Source: JACVRW01 sp963846505
GTDB taxonomy: Bacteria; Actinomycetota; Thermoleophilia; Solirubrobacterales; Thermoleophilaceae
Direction: 5' to 3'
Assembly (NCBI GenBank): GCA_963846505.1
Contig: CAWJWD010000002.1
Span: 1 to 64,000, forward strand
DNA length: 64,000 nt
The notes below the pieces were generated by a model. That model made no database searches. It worked only from the letters and a program-made list of their open reading frames with translations, and was not told where the DNA came from. The position numbers and the translations under genes are program-made. Below are positions 32,199-40,580 of the stretch, piece by piece. Numbering within the stretch: position 1 is the first letter of the stretch; each line of letters begins with the position of its first letter.

Positions 32199-34712
32199 TT
32201 GCGACCGGCGAACCTCCTCTACTTCTACCGGATCCGATTTCGCTCGCGTCGGATGCAGGAACTGCTCGCGCTGCTGGGCATCGCGGTCGGCGTAGGACTC
32301 CTGTTCGCCTCCCAAGTAGCGAGTACGAGCCTGACGGGATCGGTCGAGCGAACCGTTAGGGGAACCGTCGGGCACGCCCAGCTCCAAATGACGACGCGCT
32401 CCTCCGAAGGGCTGCGTCAGCAGATGCTGGAGAGGGTCCGCCGGTTGCCCGGGGTCCGCCGTGCCGCGCCAATTTTGGAGGCGCGCGCGACGATCGTCGG
32501 CCCCAAGGGACGCAAGCCCGTCGTGTTGCTGGGCTTCGATCGAGACCTGACGTTGATTGCGGGGCCGGTCCTGCGGCAGTTCCGCACTGCTCAGTTGCCG
32601 GTGTCGAATGCCTTGGGTGTCCCGACTCCAATTGCGCGAGCCGTTGGCATCCCTCTCGGCGGTCGCGGTCGCGTCGAGATCGCCGGCCGCACCCTCAGCA
32701 CCCGTGTAGCGGCTCGGCTCACCACCGAGGACATCGGTGGGCTAGCGGAAAGCCCGATTGCCGTCGCAGCCCTGCCCTACGCGCAGGAGCTAGCCGCGTT
32801 ACCTCGCCGCATCACGCGCGTCCTAGTTCAGCCAGAACCTGGCCGCAGGGCTGAAGCTGAGCGCGGGCTGCGTCAGCTTGCGGGCAACCGCTTCAACGTC
32901 CTTGCAGCGACGTCGGAGCTGGCGCTATTCCGTCAGGCCGCTCTGCCCGTTGATCAGTCCACGACCTCGTTTGCGGCGATCAGCGCGCTAGTCGGCTTCC
33001 TCTTTGCCTTCAATGCGATGTTGCTCACCCTCTCGGAGCGCCGCCGGCTGATCGATGACCTTCGCGTCGACGGCTACCGACCCAGGCGCGTTACGCAAGT
33101 CGTCCTGTTCGATGCCCTCGTGCTCGGTGCCGCCGCTTCGGTAGCCGGCCTCGCGCTGGGCGACCAACTCTCGCGACACCTGTTCCAAGGAACGCCGGGC
33201 TACTTGTCGTTTGCATTCCCGGTCGGTGTCGAGCGCATCGTGGAATGGCAGAACGTGGCCATCGCCGTGGGCGGCGGGATCGCTGCGACCATTCTCGCGG
33301 CCTTGCTGCCGCTGCTCGACATTCTCAGACACCGGCCGGGCATCACCCCCGCGCCGGCCGCGACGCGCGCGTCGAAGCCGATGCTCGCCGCGGCGGCCGT
33401 GAGCCTTGCGGCCAGCGTGCCGATGCTGCTCGTGGTCCCCCAGGCCGCCATCATCGGCGTGGCGCTCGTCGTGCTCGCGTTGATGCTGGTCCTTCCAAGC
33501 GCGCTCTACGGTGCTTTCGATCTCGCATGGCGAGCGTCGCAATCCAAGTACAACCGAAGTGCCGTGCCCATGATCTCGGTGGGTGAGCTGCGCGCGATGC
33601 ACGGTCGTTCGGTCGCGCTCGCAGCGACCGGCGCCATTGCGGTGTTCGGCATGGTGGCCATCCAAGGGTCGCGCGGCGATCTCCAGAAGGGGCTCGACAG
33701 CGCCGTACAGGACCTCGACGCAATCGCAGACATCTGGATCAGTCCATCGGGTCTGCCCAACACGCTCGCCACGACGGCGTTTCAGAGCCCTGTATCGCTG
33801 TCGCAGTTCGAACGTCTGCCAGGCATCCAGAGGGCGCGCATCTACCGCTCTGGCTTTCTCGACGTCGATTCGCGCCGCCTCTGGATTGTCGCGCCGCCCC
33901 GGGAGGCGGACGAACCGATTCCCCCGAGCCAGATGGTCGACGGCAACCTCCAGCTCGCAACCGACCGACTTCGCGCCGGCGGTTGGGCAGTTGTGTCGAA
34001 AGCAGTTGCCGCCGAACAGAACCTAGAGATTGGGGACTCGTTCACGCTGCCTGCTCCCAAGCCGACGAGACTTCGCGTGGCGGGACTGAGTACCAACATC
34101 GGATGGGCGCCGGGAACGATCGTCATCAATGCCGACGACTACGGCCGCGCGTGGGAGACCGTCAAGCCGAGCGCCTACCACCTGACCCTCGAGCCCGGCG
34201 CATCGCCTACTCAGGCTCGACGCAAAGTGGCCGGACTGCTCAACGCGGGGCAGGCCCTCACGGTCGAGACGACTGCGCAGCGTGTGGCGCGTCAGCGGCA
34301 AGTCGCAAGGGATGGCCTGACCCGCCTCAACCAGCTCACGACCCTGATGCTCATCGGCGCGATCCTCGCTATGGCAGCGGCAACCGCCGGCATGGTCTGG
34401 CAGCGCCGGGCACGACTGGCCGCACTCAAGCTCGACGGGTTTGGCCACTTCACCCTGTGGCGTGCCCTGGTCCTCGAGAGCATCGTCCTCCTCGGAGCAG
34501 GCTGCTTCGTTGGGAGCCTGTTCGGCCTCTACGGTCAGCAGCTACTCGACCGCGTGCTGACGAATGTCACGGGCTTTCCGGTCGTCTATACCTTCGGTGC
34601 AGGGATCGCCGCTGGCAGCTTCGCCGTGGTGACCGTCGTCGCTGTAGTGATCGCGGCCGTGCCCGGCTATTTCGTTGCGCGCGTTCCCCCATCTGCGGGT
34701 TTCCAAGAGTAG
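32199..34712 (+). CDS. FtsX/MacB-type ABC transporter permease
   Basis: 837 residues from a TTG start with AGGGA upstream. One N-terminal span (LLALLGIAVGVGLLFASQV) precedes a large extracytoplasmic domain. Then come a first FtsX domain (AISALVGFLFAFNAMLLTLSER, LRVDGYRPRRVTQVVLFDAL), a second periplasmic part, and a second FtsX domain at the C-terminus (LMLIGAILAMAAATAGMVW, ALKLDGFGHFTLWRALVLES). Such mechanotransmitter permeases move lipids, lipoproteins or hydrophobic compounds out of the membrane. Together with ABC3 (and perhaps ABC1/2) it is a candidate exporter for a terpenoid. Confidence 0.88.
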   Translation: MRPANLLYFYRIRFRSRRMQELLALLGIAVGVGLLFASQVASTSLTGSVERTVRGTVGHAQLQMTTRSSEGLRQQMLERVRRLPGVRRAAPILEARATIVGPKGRKPVVLLGFDRDLTLIAGPVLRQFRTAQLPVSNALGVPTPIARAVGIPLGGRGRVEIAGRTLSTRVAARLTTEDIGGLAESPIAVAALPYAQELAALPRRITRVLVQPEPGRRAEAERGLRQLAGNRFNVLAATSELALFRQAALPVDQSTTSFAAISALVGFLFAFNAMLLTLSERRRLIDDLRVDGYRPRRVTQVVLFDALVLGAAASVAGLALGDQLSRHLFQGTPGYLSFAFPVGVERIVEWQNVAIAVGGGIAATILAALLPLLDILRHRPGITPAPAATRASKPMLAAAAVSLAASVPMLLVVPQAAIIGVALVVLALMLVLPSALYGAFDLAWRASQSKYNRSAVPMISVGELRAMHGRSVALAATGAIAVFGMVAIQGSRGDLQKGLDSAVQDLDAIADIWISPSGLPNTLATTAFQSPVSLSQFERLPGIQRARIYRSGFLDVDSRRLWIVAPPREADEPIPPSQMVDGNLQLATDRLRAGGWAVVSKAVAAEQNLEIGDSFTLPAPKPTRLRVAGLSTNIGWAPGTIVINADDYGRAWETVKPSAYHLTLEPGASPTQARRKVAGLLNAGQALTVETTAQRVARQRQVARDGLTRLNQLTTLMLIGAILAMAAATAGMVWQRRARLAALKLDGFGHFTLWRALVLESIVLLGAGCFVGSLFGLYGQQLLDRVLTNVTGFPVVYTFGAGIAAGSFAVVTVVAVVIAAVPGYFVARVPPSAGFQE

Positions 34713-34733
34713 GAAACGCACCCGGATTCAGGG

Positions 34734-35915
34734 ATGCCGGCCTGCCAGGGCGCGATGAATGATCCCGCGCCGCTCGGCGCATCCCAACTCCGCGCTCTCG
34801 CCGACGTCAGCGTTCGAGAACTGTGTTGGGTGCTGCCCAGCGTCTCGCGCCATGTTGCCTACTGGCGGAACCTCGCGCTCGCCATGCCTGGGACGCCTCT
34901 CCGTGCCGATGCGCTGACAACCCTGGCCAGGGAGCGTTTCAACATTGAAGGCGCAGCCCTCTTCGCAACGATTCCTCGACGGCGCAGCGCGCCCTTGCTC
35001 CGGCTCCTCGTGGCGCTTGAAGTCATGTGGGACTACCTCGACACCATCAGCGAGCGCCCAACCCGGGACACTGTCCGCAACGGGCTTCAACTGCACCTAG
35101 CCCTAGCCCAAGCGTTGAACCCGCACGGCCCGATCTCCGACTACTATCGCTTCAGCCCATGGACCGACGATGGCGGGTACCTCAACTCGCTGGTCCTGAC
35201 GTGCCGCAACCTGTGCGCCAAACTGCCGGCCTACGATCGCGTAAGCCCACTCGTGTTGTCCCTCGCGACCCAGGCTCGGGTCTCGGCGGTCAATCACAAT
35301 CCCGACCCTGAGCAGCGCGACCACCAGCTCCGCGAATGGGCGCGCGCCGAGCTGCCGTGCCCTGCGCGCGGCCTTGCGTGGTTCGAGCGGACGGCTGCTG
35401 CAACCTCCTCGTTGGCAATCCATGCGTTGCTGGCCTTGGCGACCGATCCAGCCCCAGACCAGCGCGACATCGCCAGGACGTACGCCGCGTACTTTCCTTG
35501 GGTCAATCTGCTGAGCACGATGCTTGACAGCTTCGCTGACCTCGCCAACGACGCCGAGTCCGGCGCCCATAGCTACCTCGGCCACTACGACAGCCTCCAC
35601 GAGGCAACTCGCCGGTTGGGCGACATCATCCGCATATCGACCACGCTCGTCGGGCAGCTTCCCGGCGGCCATCGCCACGCGCTCATCCCGACCGGCATGA
35701 CCGCGATGTATCTCTCCGAAAAGAGCGTGCAAGCGCCGGACCTCCGCGACGCAGCCACCCAACTACGCCGTAGCCCTGGCCGCCTCACGATGCTCCTTGT
35801 ACCGATCTTACGTACCTGGCGACTACTCGCCCGCCCAGTTGCCTCGAGTCCTCCGATCGTGGCCGACAGCGTGGAGGACATGGGACGTCGGGAAGACACG
35901 ATGACACGTACTTGA
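34734..35915 (+). CDS. DUF2600 family protein, YtpB-like (tetraprenyl-beta-curcumene synthase family)
   Basis: 393 residues, all helical. The aspartate-rich segment EVMWDYLDTISERP (about 97-109) and the second metal-site-like segment YFPWVNLLSTMLDSFADLANDAESG (in pieces, about 253-276) match the layout of the DUF2600 family. Bacillus subtilis YtpB of that family cyclises a linear C35 prenyl diphosphate. A terpene synthase role is inferred from family, not shown. An ATG at 34755 is an alternative start. It lies 21 nt after the FtsX permease and is therefore in its operon. No prenyltransferase is in the window. Confidence 0.75.
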   Translation: MPACQGAMNDPAPLGASQLRALADVSVRELCWVLPSVSRHVAYWRNLALAMPGTPLRADALTTLARERFNIEGAALFATIPRRRSAPLLRLLVALEVMWDYLDTISERPTRDTVRNGLQLHLALAQALNPHGPISDYYRFSPWTDDGGYLNSLVLTCRNLCAKLPAYDRVSPLVLSLATQARVSAVNHNPDPEQRDHQLREWARAELPCPARGLAWFERTAAATSSLAIHALLALATDPAPDQRDIARTYAAYFPWVNLLSTMLDSFADLANDAESGAHSYLGHYDSLHEATRRLGDIIRISTTLVGQLPGGHRHALIPTGMTAMYLSEKSVQAPDLRDAATQLRRSPGRLTMLLVPILRTWRLLARPVASSPPIVADSVEDMGRREDTMTRT

Positions 35916-36016
35916 CCCACCTCTGCGAGCAGCGCCAACGCCCGACCCTTCAGGTGGGGACTCCCTTCGCGCAAGTATTTGCGAGAAGGGGATTGATCGT
36001 TGGGGACCGTGCGACT

Positions 36017-36022
36017 TAGCCT
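36017..36022 (+). promoter_or_regulatory. -10 hexamer TAGCCT for leaderless start at 36029
   Basis: TAGCCT ends 6 nt before the GTG, with no Shine-Dalgarno. This suggests a new transcript starts here after the DUF2600 gene. Confidence 0.45.
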
Positions 36023-36028
36023 CGCCTC

Positions 36029-36403
36029 GTGATCTCAACCGACCCCCGCACGCCGGACGACGCCTTCTACCAATTGGGGCGCGACCTCAGTGCCGTAGGT
36101 GCTTGCATCGAGGTCGCAGACCGGCAGGCCAGGCTGGCCATTGTGCGGAAGGACCCGGCCGAGATCGACCGAATTCCTCTCGCCCGGATCGAAGACCTCA
36201 GGGCGTGTGCAGCGCTCCTAGAGCAGGCAGCCATCCGATTGCTGATGGCCCTGTCTCCTACGCTCGGCCTGTCGGTGAGAGAGTACGTCGAGCAAGTCCG
36301 GGCCGAGTGGCAGGACAACTTGCCCGACCTAGCGCCCGATGAGGTTCCGCCCTTCGTCGCTTCCGTTCAGCGCGGCGGCCGTCACTTGCAGCCGTTGCGA
36401 TGA
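36029..36403 (+). CDS. Small helical protein, unknown
   Basis: 124 residues from a GTG start, mostly helical (DAFYQLGRDLSAVGACIEVA, LRACAALLEQAAIRLL), no signal or membrane span. Its stop overlaps the start of the next gene (ATGA at 36400-36403), so it is translationally coupled to the double winged-helix regulator. It may be a partner or effector subunit of it. No family recognised. Confidence 0.65.
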   Translation: MISTDPRTPDDAFYQLGRDLSAVGACIEVADRQARLAIVRKDPAEIDRIPLARIEDLRACAALLEQAAIRLLMALSPTLGLSVREYVEQVRAEWQDNLPDLAPDEVPPFVASVQRGGRHLQPLR

Positions 36404-37308
36404 TGTCAGGGGAAGAGGCAACGGACGAGTCGCCAGGCCGCGGCGGCTGGGAGCCGCCCGGACGGAGCCCCCAGCCGCGCCCAGACCTAGGCGAGAGTCC
36501 CGAGCTGGTCGAGCGCCTGATGCGGCTGGGTCGGATGCTCAGCGATCCTCTCGGCGCCCGGATCATCGCGACCTTGCTGACAGTCGGCGAGTGCTCGCCC
36601 GGGGTGACGGCGAAGATACTCGGAGAGTCGCAAGGCAACGTCCTGCACGCCTTCAAGCGCCTGATGATCGACGGCGCGATCGAGCCGCGCGCCGGGCTCG
36701 CCGAGCGCCCACCCGCGGACTCTCTCGCAAGCCTGATCCCGAGCCTACATGCCTCCCTACGGGCGATCGTTCAGGAGCTCGGACCATCGACCGAGCGTGC
36801 TCCCGAGGAGGAGGGCACCCAGCGCCGGACTTGGCCTCGGCAGCCGCAGCAGCCCGCGCCTCGTTCCCTGCTCGCCTCGGTCGGCCAGAGCTACTACCTG
36901 CTGCTGAGAGCGAGAGGAGATCGCCTCGGCGAACACAGCGAATCCCTCGTCGAGGTCGGTAAGGCCCTAGCGCATCCGCTCCGTGTTGAAATCCTCGTCT
37001 ACCTCATAGTCCGCGGCCAGGGATCGAATGCGCGGATTGCCGACGACCTCAAGGTCAAGCGCAATCTCGTAGGCCGACACACCCGGCATCTAGCACAGGT
37101 CTACGCCGTTCGGTCGGTGGTTGGCCAACCCGGTGAATGGGAGATCACCGAGCCGATGCGCAGCGGCCTCGGCGGTTTCTATGACTACCTGATGATCGTG
37201 CGTGAGCTAGACGCAGCCGCGCTGCGACTCACGGAATCGGCCGACCCGTCGCCCGATGGGGAATCGGAGACCAAGACCACTTGTAACGGCAACGAGAGCC
37301 GATCTTGA
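36400..37308 (+). CDS. Regulator with two ArsR-like winged-helix domains
   Basis: 302 residues. Domain 1 (about 40-110): RMLSDPLGARIIATLLTVGE, TAKILGESQGNVLHAFKRL. Domain 2 (about 185-265): VGKALAHPLRVEILVYLIVRG, IADDLKVKRNLVGRHTRHLAQV. A Pro/Arg-rich linker separates them. Two DNA-binding modules in one chain suggest a pseudo-dimeric regulator. Its position at the end of the P450/terpene/ABC run suggests control of that cluster (inference). Confidence 0.75.
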   Translation: MMSGEEATDESPGRGGWEPPGRSPQPRPDLGESPELVERLMRLGRMLSDPLGARIIATLLTVGECSPGVTAKILGESQGNVLHAFKRLMIDGAIEPRAGLAERPPADSLASLIPSLHASLRAIVQELGPSTERAPEEEGTQRRTWPRQPQQPAPRSLLASVGQSYYLLLRARGDRLGEHSESLVEVGKALAHPLRVEILVYLIVRGQGSNARIADDLKVKRNLVGRHTRHLAQVYAVRSVVGQPGEWEITEPMRSGLGGFYDYLMIVRELDAAALRLTESADPSPDGESETKTTCNGNESRS

Positions 37309-37360
37309 GGTCCACCCTCTCCTTGCGGGCGGGAGGGGACATCGCGGGTTCCGTTGCGCC

Positions 37361-38005
37361 GTGCCCTCGGCGGTGGTGTCGGCCGTGACTCCTCGATTCC
37401 TCTCGCGTTTGGGTCGCCGCGGTCGCCGTCAGCCAGCGTGGGCCGAGCCGGTCGCGAACGCTCAGTCCGTCTGGCGTTTCGGCCTGAACACCAAGCTTGC
37501 CCGCACAAAGGCAGGGCTGACGGTAGAGGAGGTTGCGAAGCGGGCGAACCTTGACGAGGAAGACTTGCGGCTGATGGAGGCCGGACGACTAGGGCCGCCG
37601 CTGGTCTCGTTCATGCTTCCGCTGGCTAGTGCGATAGACGTGCCGCTGAGCAGCCTCCTCGACGGTGTCGAGGCGCCGCTGCCGGTGAGTCCTCAGATGG
37701 CCAAGGTGCTCAAGGCGATGGCGGAGTCGTCGCGCTCGGAAGAGTGGTTTGGCCTTGAGTTGCTGGAGGCCACGGGCCTGTCGTCGGGGGTCTTGTACCC
37801 CGCCCTTGCGACGCTGGAGCATGGAGCGTTGGTGCTTAGCCGTTTCGAGGAGGAAGACGAGAGGATCGCTCGTCTGGCTGAGGAGGCGGATCGCCCAGAT
37901 GGGAGGCCCGGTCGTGACGACGACGAGGAGCTAGCGCGCAGGCGGCTCTATCACCTGACACCACTCGGCGAGGAAATAGCGCGCTTCATTCCGTCGAGCG
38001 TCTAG
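37361..38005 (+). CDS. Regulator fusing an XRE helix-turn-helix to a PadR-like winged helix
   Basis: About 214 residues. Residues 35-90 are an XRE domain (LNTKLARTKAGLTVEEVAKR, EEDLRLMEAGRLGPP, AIDVPLSSLLDGV). Residues 105-210 are PadR-like (EEWFGLELLEATGLSSGVLY, LATLEHGALVLSRFE, RLYHLTPLGEEIARF). The start is uncertain: the frame is open to 37256 and several GTG codons (37361, 37373, 37376, 37385) could serve. The fusion is unusual and may bind a composite operator. Confidence 0.7.
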   Translation: MPSAVVSAVTPRFLSRLGRRGRRQPAWAEPVANAQSVWRFGLNTKLARTKAGLTVEEVAKRANLDEEDLRLMEAGRLGPPLVSFMLPLASAIDVPLSSLLDGVEAPLPVSPQMAKVLKAMAESSRSEEWFGLELLEATGLSSGVLYPALATLEHGALVLSRFEEEDERIARLAEEADRPDGRPGRDDDEELARRRLYHLTPLGEEIARFIPSSV

Positions 38006-38028
38006 CACCCCTTCGTGCACGTTGCTCA

Positions 38029-38259
38029 ATGGCTGGCCGCGCCATCACTGAAGTTCTGTGGCGGTTTGGCACGAACGTTCGTCACGCCCGGGAGGCGCGG
38101 CGCTTGAGCCGCGCGGATTTAGCGAGCGCAGCGAGCCTTCATCCCGACGACCTCCTGTTGATCGAGAAGGGGATGCGAGGCGCTGGGACTGAGGAAATGG
38201 TGGCGCTCTCGAGAGCCCTCGATCTGCCCGTGGTCGCCCTGCTCGACCGTCTCAACTGA
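38029..38259 (+). CDS. Small XRE-family regulator
   Basis: 76 residues, one HTH_3 domain: FGTNVRHAREARRLSRADLA, LHPDDLLLIEKGMRGAGTEE, ALDLPVVALLDRL. It resembles the XRE half of the preceding fusion (both open with a VLWRFG/VWRFG segment), so one likely arose from the other. It is the last gene before the tRNA-Ala. Confidence 0.8.
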   Translation: MAGRAITEVLWRFGTNVRHAREARRLSRADLASAASLHPDDLLLIEKGMRGAGTEEMVALSRALDLPVVALLDRLN

Positions 38260-38286
38260 GACCAAAACGGGAGGGCTTTGAGGACC

Positions 38287-38307
38287 AACCTTTCCAAAAC
38301 CTTTCCA
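38287..38307. repeat. Two 10-bp direct repeats, 11-bp period
   Basis: AACCTTTCCA occurs at 38287-38296 and 38298-38307. GGAAAG at 38315-38320 is the inverse of the CTTTCC core. Spacing of one helical turn suggests a cooperative regulator site, or a recombination remnant beside the tRNA. Confidence 0.5.
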
Positions 38308-38342
38308 TAGGCGGGGAAAGCGTCATGTCTTACGGGAGCGCC

Positions 38343-38370
38343 GAAAAACGAAAACCCCGCCTGAGCGGGG
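38343..38370 (-). terminator. Rho-independent terminator of tRNA-Ala
   Basis: On the minus strand CCCCGC, loop TCAG, GCGGGG is followed by TTTTCGTTTTT: a 6-bp GC stem with a U tract, 13 nt after the tRNA 3' end. The clearest classical terminator in the window. Confidence 0.85.
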
Positions 38371-38382
38371 CTTTCGTAGCCA

Positions 38383-38455
38383 TGGAGCTAGGCGGACTCG
38401 AACCGCCGACCTCCTGGGTGCGATCCAGGCGCTCTTCCAGCTGAGCTATAGCCCC
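38383..38455 (-). tRNA. tRNA-Ala, anticodon CGC
   Basis: A 73-nt cloverleaf. Acceptor GGGGCTA pairs with TAGCTCC (one G-U), discriminator A. The D-arm is GCTCAGCTGGAAGAGC. The anticodon stem CCTGG/CCAGG encloses loop ATCGCAC, giving anticodon CGC. The T-arm is GGCGG-TTCGAGT-CCGCC. CCA is not encoded. It reads GCG codons, abundant in this genome. Its 3' end faces the accessory region on the left, the side where integrative elements usually insert. Confidence 0.95.
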
Positions 38456-38572
38456 CGTGCGCGCCCTTGCCGGGCGCGGAACTCCACCATCGTAGCGTCG
38501 CTGCACGCCAGCGACCGCTGAGGCCAGCTCGAGCGTGGTGGCGGTAGCCTCAGCCGCCGGGGTGGCCGAGCG

Positions 38573-40534
38573 ATGAGCTTTCGAGGGCGCTTGCGCGTGT
38601 TCTTCGCGGTGATCGTGCTCGTGCCGCTTGCCGTCGTCACGCTGGTGGCGTTCGGGCTGACGGCCAACAGCGAGCGGGGCAAGGCCGATGCGGGCATCGC
38701 GACGGCGCAGCGCACCGCCTCGGGACTCTTTCGCGAGGCGGCCGTCAGCGCGGCGCCCGCGCTGCGACGGCTCGCGGACGACGGGCCGCTGCGGGACGCG
38801 CTCGTCAGCGGCGACCGTCGTGCGAGCCGGCAGCGGCTGCGCGAGCTGGTCGCGCGGCCCGGAGCCGCGGTCGCCGCCGGGCTGTGGAGCGAGAGCGGAA
38901 GGCCGATCGTTAAGGCCGGTGCTCCCGACGCGATCGCACAGCGAGCCCTGCGGCTGGAACTCCCGGGAGCCCGGGGGCGGGTGATCCTCAGCGTCTCGGT
39001 CACCGGCTCCCAGCCCTTCGCGCGGCGCGTGACCGCGCTCACCGACCTCGGCGCCGCGCTCTATCGCCGCGACCGCCTATTGGCGGCCGACCTTCCACAG
39101 CCCCCGCCGTCCCCTCCGAGCGACGACGACGTGCGCGAGCTCAGCAGCGGCGGCACCGACTATCGAGTGCGCGCCAACACGCTCGCGGAGCCGGTCGGTC
39201 CCCCGGTCGAGCTGCTGCTCTTGCGCGACGCCGCCTCGATCGACGCGCAGGTCTCAGACAGCCGCGTCCTGATCCTCGTGATCGTCGGCGTCTTCCTGAT
39301 CGCGGCGATCGTCGCGGCCGCGGTGGTCAGCCGGGCGTTGACCGGCCAGATCGGGACCTTCCTCGCGGGCGCGCGAAGGCTCGCTCAGGGGGACTTCTCG
39401 CACCCGATCCGCGTCAGGGGCAAGGACGAGTTCGCCCAACTCGGCAGCGAGTTCAACGACATGTCGGGACAGCTCGAGTCGAAGATCGAGGAGGTCGAGC
39501 GCAAGCGAGCCGAGCTGGAGGAGACCATTCGCCGCGTCGGCGACGCGCTCGCCACCGGGCTGGAGCGGCAGGGCGTGGTCGACCTCGCCGTGCGCCAGGC
39601 CGTCGAGGGCTGCGACGCCCAGACCGGTCGCGCGATACCGCTCGACGCGGAGGCCTTCGACCGCAGCATCGCCGGCAGCACCGACGGCGCGCTCGACGCC
39701 GCACTCGAAGCTGCGGAGCGTGTGGCGTTCGAACCTCGCCGGGACACCGGCCGCGAATTGCTGGCGGCGGTCGATCCGGAGGTCACACCGCCGCAGCGCC
39801 GCGCCGTGACCGCCGAGTCCGGCGCTGCGCACGCGGCAGCCGTGGCCATGCGCTCGATCGTGGGTGCCCCCGGCACGAACGCGGAGTACGTCGGCGTGCT
39901 CTCGATCGCCCGGCGGGGTGCGCGCTTCAGCCGGCAGGAGCAGGAGCTGCTCGAGTACCTCGCCGGCCAGTCGGTGATCTCGATCGAGAACGCGAGCCTC
40001 TACGCCGCGGTCCAGCGTCAGGCCGTGACCGACGAGCTCACCGGCCTCGCCAACGTGCGCGCGATGCACGCGATCCTGGAGCGAGAGCTCGAGCGTGGGC
40101 GCCGCTTCGACAACTCGGTCGCGATCGTGATGCTCGACATCGACAACTTCAAGAAGGTCAACGACACCCATGGCCATCAGCGCGGCGATGACGTGCTGGC
40201 GGCGGTCGCTGGCGTCCTGCGCGACCTCTCGCGCGACGTCGACGCCCCCGCGCGCTACGGCGGCGAGGAGATGGTGGTGGTGCTGCCTGGCACCGAGAGC
40301 GAGGGAGCGCTCCACCTCGCCGAACGCATGCGCGAAGGGGTCGAACGTCTGCGGATTCCGCTCGGCGACGACGAGTACCTGCGCGTGACCGCGAGCTTCG
40401 GCGTCGCGGCGATGCCCGAGAGCGCCGCCGGCAAGGCCGGCTTGATCGCGGCGGCGGACGCGGCCCTGTACCGCGCCAAGCGCGGAGGCAAGAACCGGGT
40501 CGAGCTCGCGGAGCCCGTCGTAGCGCAGAGTTGA
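38573..40534 (+). CDS. Membrane-bound diguanylate cyclase (HAMP-GAF-GGDEF)
   Basis: 653 residues. Span 1 about 9-31, extracytoplasmic sensor region 35-225, span 2 about 228-250, HAMP 250-300 (LTGQIGTFLAGARRLAQGDF), coiled coil, GAF-like domain about 325-475, GGDEF domain about 485-645. The active-site motif is GGEEM at about 562-566, close to GG[DE]EF with Met for Phe. The metal-binding strand MLDIDNFKKVND is intact, and the inhibitory I-site RDVD lies five residues before the motif. It probably makes c-di-GMP with product inhibition. The right-edge PilZ protein could be one of its readers. Confidence 0.9.
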   Translation: MSFRGRLRVFFAVIVLVPLAVVTLVAFGLTANSERGKADAGIATAQRTASGLFREAAVSAAPALRRLADDGPLRDALVSGDRRASRQRLRELVARPGAAVAAGLWSESGRPIVKAGAPDAIAQRALRLELPGARGRVILSVSVTGSQPFARRVTALTDLGAALYRRDRLLAADLPQPPPSPPSDDDVRELSSGGTDYRVRANTLAEPVGPPVELLLLRDAASIDAQVSDSRVLILVIVGVFLIAAIVAAAVVSRALTGQIGTFLAGARRLAQGDFSHPIRVRGKDEFAQLGSEFNDMSGQLESKIEEVERKRAELEETIRRVGDALATGLERQGVVDLAVRQAVEGCDAQTGRAIPLDAEAFDRSIAGSTDGALDAALEAAERVAFEPRRDTGRELLAAVDPEVTPPQRRAVTAESGAAHAAAVAMRSIVGAPGTNAEYVGVLSIARRGARFSRQEQELLEYLAGQSVISIENASLYAAVQRQAVTDELTGLANVRAMHAILERELERGRRFDNSVAIVMLDIDNFKKVNDTHGHQRGDDVLAAVAGVLRDLSRDVDAPARYGGEEMVVVLPGTESEGALHLAERMREGVERLRIPLGDDEYLRVTASFGVAAMPESAAGKAGLIAAADAALYRAKRGGKNRVELAEPVVAQS

Positions 40535-40580
40535 GACCGGGCTGATTCCGCGGGCGAGCCTCGATAGGCTTCGCCCCGTC

